DNA of 33,415 nt from a virus. Shown piece after piece: positions 28,719 to 33,415 of the stretch. Position 1 is the stretch's first letter. Every line of letters begins with the position of its first letter. The stretch spans positions 1 through 33,415 of IMG/VR virus record IMGVR_UViG_3300027759_000265; one strand, 5' to 3'. The notes under the pieces are model-generated. The model did no database searches. It had not been told where the DNA came from and was given only the letters and a program-made list of their open reading frames with translations. The position numbers were made by a program, and so were the translations under genes.

Positions 28719-28726
28719 ATATTTAT
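28719..28726 (-). promoter_or_regulatory. Late-type ATAAATAT box for the gene starting at 28713
   Basis: Read on the minus strand GATAAATATATTATATGCGC, 5 nt between box and ATG, as at 16260-16267. Confidence 0.6.
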
Positions 28727-28727
28727 C

Positions 28728-28850
28728 CTAAAGACTTACCCTGATCATTATCCCAGTAAAAATAATTATTTGTATTAAGAGAACGGAAAGAAAAAAAAGG
28801 AAGGCTTCAGCAGGGATTCCATCATCAGCGGAATTGTGTTTCTTTCCCAT
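28728..28850 (-). CDS. Small membrane protein, 40 aa
   Basis: A short charged start (MGKKHNSADDGIPAEA) and one membrane helix (FLFFLSVLLIQIIIFTGIMI). It lies just upstream of the tagged protein gene. Function unknown. Confidence 0.45.
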   Translation of the reverse strand: MGKKHNSADDGIPAEAFLFFLSVLLIQIIIFTGIMIRVSL

Positions 28851-28896
28851 ATTAATACTTAATGCAAATAAAGGATTCAATCATGTTTATATATTA

Positions 28897-29109
28897 TCAG
28901 AAGGAACGGGGAATGTCTAACCAAGCTTCTAAGTCTTTTTTAGACATGTTTAGGCGTGCCGTGAGGAGACTTTGTGCTTTGTAATATTCCACTGAATCTA
29001 GTTGCTTTGCCAGAATTCCCTCTAACAAAAGTTTGGACAGATCTTGCTGGCTTCTCTCTACAGTTTGTCTTAGTCTTTCTAAGGTAATTTCCCGGTGTTT
29101 CCAATGCAT
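28897..29109 (-). CDS. Unknown helical protein, 70 aa
   Basis: I placed the start at 29109 (MHWKHREITLERLRQTVERS) because a promoter of the repeated family lies 7 nt upstream; a longer frame starting at 29238 would swallow this promoter and the one on the other strand. The protein is charged and helical (LLLEGILAKQLDSVEYYKAQ). Function unknown. Confidence 0.6.
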   Translation of the reverse strand: MHWKHREITLERLRQTVERSQQDLSKLLLEGILAKQLDSVEYYKAQSLLTARLNMSKKDLEAWLDIPRSF

Positions 29110-29115
29110 AATTTT

Positions 29116-29145
29116 AAGATAGATCCTATTTGAAGGGAAGTCAAC
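29116..29145 (-). promoter_or_regulatory. Bipartite promoter for the gene starting at 29109
   Basis: TTGACTTCCC, 13 nt, TATCTT, with a 17-nt gap between TTGACT and the -10 and ATG 6 nt after the -10. It is divergent from the plus-strand promoter at 29159-29188. Confidence 0.6.
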
Positions 29146-29158
29146 TCTAAAAAAGATC

Positions 29159-29188
29159 TTGAAGTTCCCCACAACCTCTCCTAAGATT
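29159..29188 (+). promoter_or_regulatory. Bipartite promoter for the micro-ORF at 29197
   Basis: TTGAAG-TTCCC, 12 nt, TAAGAT, with ATG 9 nt after the -10. The match is as good as those in front of larger genes. Confidence 0.6.
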
Positions 29189-29196
29189 ATTACAGG

Positions 29197-29268
29197 ATGA
29201 AGAAGAACTCCAACAATCACAAAGCTCAAGATGAGCATCGTGAGGAAATCGCGGGAGCTTCCCTCTAA
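29197..29268 (+). CDS. Possible 23-aa leader peptide or micro-protein
   Basis: The frame begins MKKNSNNHKAQDEHREEIAG and ends three residues later. It is too short for normal gene finding, but its ATG sits exactly where the promoter family places start codons. Its stop overlaps the TTCCC element of the next promoter (29253-29282). It is hydrophilic with no membrane segment. It could be a leader for the RadA-like gene or an independent micro-protein. Confidence 0.4.
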   Translation: MKKNSNNHKAQDEHREEIAGASL

Positions 29269-29282
29269 GATCCTCTATTATT
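29253..29282 (+). promoter_or_regulatory. Bipartite promoter for the RadA-like gene
   Basis: GGGAGC-TTCCC, 12 nt, TATTAT, with ATG 6 nt after the -10. The last 15 nt before the ATG differ from the 8341 promoter at very few positions. Confidence 0.65.
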
Positions 29283-29287
29283 ATTAC

Positions 29288-30199
29288 ATGATGAAAATTA
29301 TGAAAGCAACAAGTGGGTTCCAGAAAGTAAGTGAGGTAGAAATTCCAGAAATCTTCTATCGCCGTTTTAAGACCGGAATTGAAGATTTAGATTTCGCTCT
29401 TGGAGGTGAAGGATTTCTTCCTGGTCAGACCTTTACCCTAGCAGGTGAGCCGGGAGCAGGTAAGACCACCTTGCTTCTCCAGACCCTGGAGTTGCTTGAA
29501 AAGTCTGGTAAGAAGACCGCTTATGTCTCTGGCGAAGAATCTATCTATCAGGTGGCGTTTGCAGCCAAGCGTTTGAATCTTAAGAATATTACGATCGCAA
29601 ATGTTACGGTGGTTGAAGATATCTTTGATGCAGTAAAAGAAGGTGGGTATAAGATGATCGTTCTCGATTCTCTTCCCTCTTTGGAGACCCGTTCTGGATT
29701 GGAGGGTAAACGGAAAGAAGAATACCTTTCCAATTACATCACCGCTCGTGCTAAGGAGCTCGAAGTAGTGGTAGGAATTATTCTCCATATTACCAAGCAG
29801 GGAAAGTATAAAGGTTCGACGCTTTTACCTCATAGTGTTGATTCTAACATTATGCTTCGAGTTTCAGAAGAAGATGAAACCGTGCGTGAAATTGAAGTGA
29901 CCAAGAATCGTTTCGGTCGTACGGGTACAACCGCGTTTCCCATGACCGAGAGTGGATTTTCTTTTGAATCTGTAGGAATTTCGGATGATGAAAAACCTAC
30001 CAAGTCTAAATCCCAGGTGGCTGTGGATTCTGTGCTGGCTCATATTAAAAAGCAAGGCAGTATTAACTCCGCGGAGGCTGCAGAGGTCATCGGGGATGTA
30101 TCCAAGGTCCAGAAGGTAATGAAAGATCTAGTCAATGCCGGGCTCGTTGTTAAGAACGGTCGGAGTGCGTCGACCGTTTGGACCGCAGTGTCAAAGTAA
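29288..30199 (+). CDS. RadA-like RecA-fold ATPase with C-terminal winged helix
   Basis: Walker A GEPGAGKT (53-60), Walker B MIVLDS (123-128) and the RadA hallmark KNRFG (206-210, followed by RTGTTAFPM) are all present in 303 aa. The N-terminal zinc finger and C-terminal Lon-like domain of cellular RadA are absent. Instead, residues about 240-303 look like a winged helix-turn-helix (INSAEAAEVIGDVSKVQKVM). RadA-type proteins act in branch migration and recombination, so a phage recombination role is likely. The start at 29288 fits the promoter; upstream ATGs at 29231 and earlier do not. Confidence 0.82.
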   Translation: MMKIMKATSGFQKVSEVEIPEIFYRRFKTGIEDLDFALGGEGFLPGQTFTLAGEPGAGKTTLLLQTLELLEKSGKKTAYVSGEESIYQVAFAAKRLNLKNITIANVTVVEDIFDAVKEGGYKMIVLDSLPSLETRSGLEGKRKEEYLSNYITARAKELEVVVGIILHITKQGKYKGSTLLPHSVDSNIMLRVSEEDETVREIEVTKNRFGRTGTTAFPMTESGFSFESVGISDDEKPTKSKSQVAVDSVLAHIKKQGSINSAEAAEVIGDVSKVQKVMKDLVNAGLVVKNGRSASTVWTAVSK

Positions 30200-30202
30200 A
30201 TC

Positions 30203-30231
30203 GGGTCGTTCCCACAAACCTCTACTAGAAT
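30203..30231 (+). promoter_or_regulatory. Bipartite promoter for the gene at 30238
   Basis: GGGTCG-TTCCC, 12 nt, TAGAAT, with ATG 6 nt after the -10. Confidence 0.6.
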
Positions 30232-30237
30232 ATAAAC

Positions 30238-30570
30238 ATGATTGAATTTAAAAAGAGTTTGCCTTATATCAAAGGTGTCGCTGGTATCTCCTTGGCTGTA
30301 TTGATCGGAGTACAGTCTCAAGTTAGTGGATACATCAAGGGCTATACACACGGACTAGAAGACAAAGAATCCGCCTGGAAGACCCGTCTCATCGCAGCAG
30401 ATTATGCCGAGTTTGATAGGAAGACAGGTGTGTGGAAATTGAAGCCTATGGAAGAAGTCCTTCTTGTAGGAACCATGTTAGGAAAAAGTCCGGTGTTGGG
30501 ATTCTTTCCGGAGCCAGAGGTAGACGTGCATGAAATTAAAGAGAGGCTCAAAGTCAAGGCGCGGAAGTAG
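30238..30570 (+). CDS. Membrane-anchored protein, 110 aa
   Basis: A membrane segment lies near the N-terminus (GVAGISLAVLIGVQSQVSGY), followed by a soluble domain (SAWKTRLIAADYAEFDRKTG, then KLKPMEEVLLVG) and a basic tail. It has its own promoter directly after the RadA-like gene. It overlaps the gene at 30554 tail to tail by 17 nt. No family recognised. Confidence 0.65.
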   Translation: MIEFKKSLPYIKGVAGISLAVLIGVQSQVSGYIKGYTHGLEDKESAWKTRLIAADYAEFDRKTGVWKLKPMEEVLLVGTMLGKSPVLGFFPEPEVDVHEIKERLKVKARK

Positions 30571-30862
30571 ATTTTTTTACTTCCTCTAAAATTTGAGATC
30601 TAATACTTTCAGGATACTGATTAACTATAGTGATTATAAAATCATCTAGTAATTTTTTTTTTCGATCTTTGGGATCTTCTTTTTTTCTATTAGCTGATTC
30701 TGGACAACATTGTTCCAGGTAAGCCAAAGAGGGTGGTGTAGGATCTGAATCCTTTTCATCCGGCTGAATATAAGTTTCTGTAACTTTTGGAGCCATGAAT
30801 TTATTCCTCTCCCTTCTTAAATTTTCAAGGGCGTCATTAGCGAAGTCTTCAAATTCGGACAT
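30554..30862 (-). CDS. Unknown acidic/basic mixed protein, 102 aa
   Basis: I placed the start at 30862 (MSEFEDFANDALENLRRERN), which follows a TATAAAT late-type box; a longer frame to 30979 is rejected because it would cover this box. It is helical at both ends with a lysine-rich stretch (RKKEDPKDRKKKLLDDF). Function unknown. Confidence 0.6.
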   Translation of the reverse strand: MSEFEDFANDALENLRRERNKFMAPKVTETYIQPDEKDSDPTPPSLAYLEQCCPESANRKKEDPKDRKKKLLDDFIITIVNQYPESIRSQILEEVKKSTSAP

Positions 30863-30868
30863 ACTATA

Positions 30869-30875
30869 ATTTATA
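30869..30875 (-). promoter_or_regulatory. Late-type TATAAAT box for the gene starting at 30862
   Basis: TATAAAT lies 6 nt before the ATG on the minus strand, an exact match to the T4 late core over seven bases. Confidence 0.55.
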
Positions 30876-30927
30876 ACAGAACGTAAAAACACACGTGACG
30901 TTTTCCGAGAAAGCTTTAAAATAAAAA

Positions 30928-31749
30928 ATGTGTAGTACATTCTACATGAAAACAAATCATATGACAAAAACACAAACATATGCCGTGGCAGCTCTTATTG
31001 CAGCTGCCTTAACCGCTCAGGCCGGAACCCCGAGCAAGCCTCTCACCTCTACAGAAAAGGGATTACTACCAGTAAATGGTTCCTTTGGGGTGGATGTATC
31101 CAACGGATACACCTATAAGGGAGTGCATCTAGATTCCACATCATCCACACAAACCTACCTCAATTTGAGTCTTCCTTTTGAGGTCCATGCTTACGGAATT
31201 GATTCCGCTTCTGTGGATGTCTCCACAAGGCAGTTCTCAAATCCTAATGCAGTCCTAAATGATTGGGTTCGTTCAGAAGTAGTCGTAGGAGTTGGTTTGA
31301 CTAGGGGTAATTTTACATTGACCCCCTCTTATCATTCTAACACTAGTCCTAATAGTGAAAAGGGTAGCAGCCAGGCTGTAGATTTGACCCTGGATTATAG
31401 GGGCTTGTTGGGATTGGATCCTCATGTCTCCGTCTATAAGGGATTGGCAGGAACTCCTGGTCAAGGCTCTGGTCGTGGGACCTTCTATCAGGTAGGAGTT
31501 GCTCCTACAGTTGGTAAGGCTTACAAGACCACATTCGTGTTACCAGTTAATGTAAATTACGGTACAGATGGTTTCTATGCTGCAAATCAGAAGTGTAGCT
31601 ATACTACTGTAGGTCTTGAAGCATCTACAGAGATTGCAAAGAATGTTAGTCTGAATACCAGTCTGACGCGTTTATTCACAGACAAGAAGGTGAATGCAGA
31701 GAAGCCTAATTTCTGGATTGCTAGTGCTGGGGTAGAATTGACTTTCTAA
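30928..31749 (+). CDS. Predicted outer-membrane beta-barrel protein
   Basis: After a signal peptide (MTKTQTYAVAALIAAALTAQ, then AG) the protein is a series of alternating polar/nonpolar strands (GSFGVDVSNGYTYKGVHLDS, VEVVVGVGLTRG-like segments) and ends ASAGVELTF, with the C-terminal aromatic typical of outer-membrane barrels. The opening recalls the TorF/Gcw_chp type of putative porins. The signal peptide fits best with a start at 30961; the ATG at 30928 fits a weak GTGACG-TTTTC-12-AAAATA promoter copy, and 30946 is also possible. A terminator follows. A phage-encoded outer-membrane protein is uncommon. Confidence 0.68.
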   Translation: MCSTFYMKTNHMTKTQTYAVAALIAAALTAQAGTPSKPLTSTEKGLLPVNGSFGVDVSNGYTYKGVHLDSTSSTQTYLNLSLPFEVHAYGIDSASVDVSTRQFSNPNAVLNDWVRSEVVVGVGLTRGNFTLTPSYHSNTSPNSEKGSSQAVDLTLDYRGLLGLDPHVSVYKGLAGTPGQGSGRGTFYQVGVAPTVGKAYKTTFVLPVNVNYGTDGFYAANQKCSYTTVGLEASTEIAKNVSLNTSLTRLFTDKKVNAEKPNFWIASAGVELTF

Positions 31750-31768
31750 GTTTAAATTTCTCCAAAAT

Positions 31769-31800
31769 AAAACCCTTCCTGGTATCGGGAAGGGTTTTTT
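31769..31800 (+). terminator. Rho-independent terminator
   Basis: An 11-bp stem (AAAACCCTTCC with its complement, 8-nt loop) ends in six T residues. It follows the outer-membrane gene and can serve the convergent minus-strand gene. Confidence 0.85.
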
Positions 31801-31811
31801 GTTTTACTTTA

Positions 31812-32261
31812 TCAAATTAATTTCTTATCATACTTTGTAGTATAGAGAAAAATAAATCCCTTATGAGCTTCACTAAGTTCTAAGGCATATATCCTATCAT
31901 TTTTTCGTTCTATAATAGCGCCGGCAAAATGACCACCAGCTGCAAATGCAAAACCAAATTGAGTGTCTTCTACGTTATTAATTTTACCGTATATACGAAG
32001 GGACCCTTCTTCTTCCTTAGTCTCTGTCACCAATCCGATGTAGAGAGTGCCATCAGGACGATAGATACGGACATTATCTCCTACTTGTAACACTGAAACT
32101 GTTTTAGGATTAACAATACCTTGGGTGTCAGTTAAATAAACCTCTTGATTAATTCGAAGTTTGTTTAAATTGGGTGTAGAATTTTCAGGGGTTTCTTTTA
32201 TTGACCCAAATAAAACTATTGGGATCAATAAACTAGCTGATATTATAGTTCTAGTTTTCAT
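31812..32261 (-). CDS. Exported protein, 149 aa, unknown
   Basis: A signal peptide (MKTRTIISASLLIPIVLFGS) is followed by a beta-rich domain (VGDNVRIYRPDGTLYIGLV, then LRIYGKINN) that may be SH3-like. Next comes a segment with FGFAFAAGGHFAGAIIERK and a final FIFLYTTKYDKK. It is likely periplasmic or membrane-anchored. It overlaps the upstream gene by 4 nt. No family recognised. Confidence 0.6.
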   Translation of the reverse strand: MKTRTIISASLLIPIVLFGSIKETPENSTPNLNKLRINQEVYLTDTQGIVNPKTVSVLQVGDNVRIYRPDGTLYIGLVTETKEEEGSLRIYGKINNVEDTQFGFAFAAGGHFAGAIIERKNDRIYALELSEAHKGFIFLYTTKYDKKLI

Positions 32262-32464
32262 TTTTTCTTTGGAGGTGTTTCATGAGGCTTTACTAACCAG
32301 GTCCTACCTTGTACCATGATAGAAAATGATTCTTGTTTTCTGTTAAATCCTTCTGCCTCTAAATAATACATCAAAGTCTTTACTTCATTTGTGTAATTTT
32401 CAGACGTATAAAAATCATGATCAAATACGCCCCCTTTATCTACTGGATCAATACGAAAGCCCAT
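32258..32464 (-). CDS. Unknown small protein, 68 aa
   Basis: A 68-residue soluble protein (MGFRIDPVDKGGVFDHDFYT) with a basic C-terminus (PPKKK). It is first in a two-gene unit with the exported protein. Function unknown. Confidence 0.55.
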   Translation of the reverse strand: MGFRIDPVDKGGVFDHDFYTSENYTNEVKTLMYYLEAEGFNRKQESFSIMVQGRTWLVKPHETPPKKK

Positions 32465-32468
32465 GTAT

Positions 32469-32476
32469 CTATTTAT
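32469..32476 (-). promoter_or_regulatory. Late-type ATAAATAG box for the gene starting at 32464
   Basis: On the minus strand CATAAATAGATACATG, 4 nt between box and ATG. Confidence 0.5.
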
Positions 32477-32545
32477 GACACATAGGCTTTAAAGTCTAGA
32501 GTTGTTTAAAGGCTTATCTGAGAATTTGAATATATTTTAAATTAA

Positions 32546-33415
32546 TTAATTTGTAATTAGCCCGAGGCGAGTACCTGTGACTGCCCAAGTAATATATTGA
32601 TTTCCTATTACACATTTACCAGCTGAGCCACCAGCGATGCCAAACATACTTTCACCGGCATAGCCAAGGTTTCCACCATTACCCCCACGCGTGCCCCGAG
32701 CTGGGTCAGTTCCAATGGGATCAGAACCTGCACCTCCAGTTGTTAAAGTTCCCGGGGTCGACACATAATTATTACAGGGAGCTGCTCCAGCACCGCCGCC
32801 GCCGGAGCCGGCTCGGTTCCATAACTCGCGACCACTGTCGGCACTTTTTCCACCGGCTCCGCCGCCGCCGCCGCCGCCAATAGTCCCGTAATTATAAATA
32901 ATGACTGGAGTTTCAACATAAAGAGCATCCCACCCGTTATAACCAGGCCATCCAGCACCTTGACCTGCGCCGCTGTTTTCCCAAGGCCATTGGCCGCCGC
33001 CGCCGCCACAAGCGCCCTGGCCCACTATATAACCATTGTTATATATAGTTATTTCACTACCGGCGGGAAATGTTCCCTGGACATAAAATGCCTGCTTGAG
33101 CCAGTACCAAGGTATTGTCGCCGGGCCACTACCCACTACAACACCGTTATTTATTGTTGCTGAGAACTTTAAAGGAATTACTTTATTCCACCCAGCCGCA
33201 ACCGCAACACTGTATAAATCATAATAGTATGTATCACTGGCTATTATGTCTGAGTATGTAAAAGCAGCTGCTGCTCCGTAGAAACTTTTTACACCTATAG
33301 GATTAGGAGACACTGGCACATTGGTGTTATTGGTCCCAACAATACCACCTCCTCTGTAATATGATTTTAAATGCATATTAGAAAATGTCTGGCTAAATTC
33401 AGATGCAATTTCAGA
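32546..33415 (-). CDS. Glycine-rich phage tail adhesin, 5' end outside window
   Basis: The frame stays open upstream of its first ATG to the right edge. The upstream residues (SEIASEFSQTFSNMHLKSYY) continue into RGGGIVGTNNTNVP and KSFYGAAAAF, which together form the EF...L..YYRGGG...FYGA pattern known at the start of many phage tail proteins, so the real N-terminus lies beyond the window. The remainder alternates a beta domain (FPAGSEITIYNNGYIVGQGA) with polyglycine tracts (CGGGGGQWPW, TIGGGGGGGAGGKSA), typical of polyglycine-sandwich receptor-binding tips. It likely binds the host surface. Confidence 0.75.
   Translation of the reverse strand, partial: SEIASEFSQTFSNMHLKSYYRGGGIVGTNNTNVPVSPNPIGVKSFYGAAAAFTYSDIIASDTYYYDLYSVAVAAGWNKVIPLKFSATINNGVVVGSGPATIPWYWLKQAFYVQGTFPAGSEITIYNNGYIVGQGACGGGGGQWPWENSGAGQGAGWPGYNGWDALYVETPVIIYNYGTIGGGGGGGAGGKSADSGRELWNRAGSGGGGAGAAPCNNYVSTPGTLTTGGAGSDPIGTDPARGTRGGNGGNLGYAGESMFGIAGGSAGKCVIGNQYITWAVTGTRLGLITN

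Noticed and set aside
32743-33009. A second minus-strand frame rich in Ala inside the adhesin gene
   Set aside because: It is the out-of-frame reading of the polyglycine codons of the adhesin.
1-33415. CRISPR array, insertion sequence, integrase or attachment site
   Set aside because: I saw no regularly spaced direct repeats, no transposase or recombinase motifs, and no terminal repeat pairs flanking a cargo block.

Overview
The window looks like part of the genome of a large tailed bacteriophage. The evidence is dense packing of very short genes, overlapping stop and start codons, repeat-built tail or fibre proteins, a glycine-rich adhesin, a RadA-like recombinase, RNA-repair enzymes and a phage-borne tRNA-like gene. 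No 16S, ribosomal protein or integrase genes are visible. The sequence is AT-rich. A beta-barrel protein with a signal peptide hints at a Gram-negative host, but the host cannot be named from the sequence.

Layout. (1) 1-8.34 kb is a minus-strand run of about 28 small, mostly unrecognised genes (YopX-like, zinc-ribbon, one-helix membrane and coiled-coil proteins), with a compact GC-richer structured element at 1369-1476. (2) 8.39-10.7 kb holds UDP-glucose dehydrogenase (+) and dTDP-glucose 4,6-dehydratase (-). (3) 10.7-15.6 kb returns to small minus-strand genes, with RmlC, a short TilS and an odd 100-nt tRNA-like gene just upstream of tilS, and a second structured inverted repeat at 15393-15481. 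(4) 15.6-19.5 kb has a metallophosphoesterase, a plus-strand protein with an N-terminal tag, a T4 Rnl1-like RNA ligase, a BPL_N-type glutamine-amidotransferase-fold protein and small genes. (5) 19.6-24.4 kb (+) carries two large repeat-bearing virion proteins. (6) 24.3-28.2 kb (-) reads as one transcription unit: DRB0094-type RNA ligase, polynucleotide-kinase-like protein, TOPRIM protein, AAA+ ATPase and papain-like peptidase. (7) 28.3-33.4 kb has a second tagged protein, a RadA-like ATPase, membrane and outer-membrane proteins, and a glycine-rich tail adhesin that runs off the right edge.

Three signals organise expression. First, at least 13 genes have the same promoter: a TTGA/GTGA-like -35, then TTCCC, then 12 nt (13 in two copies), then TAATAT, with the start codon only 6-11 nt after the -10. 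Their mRNAs should therefore be leaderless or nearly so. Second, virion-type and some other genes have a T4-late-like ATAAATA box that also abuts the start codon. Third, within minus-strand operons the junction TAA-T-ATG recurs at least ten times, suggesting coupled termination and reinitiation. These signals were used to correct several start codons. The most interesting items are the promoter family, the two proteins sharing an MRTKDxIxLExxY N-terminus plus promoter (a possible capsid-targeting tag), the tilS/tRNA pair, the RNA-repair/TOPRIM/AAA+/peptidase operon, and the two unexplained RNA folds.
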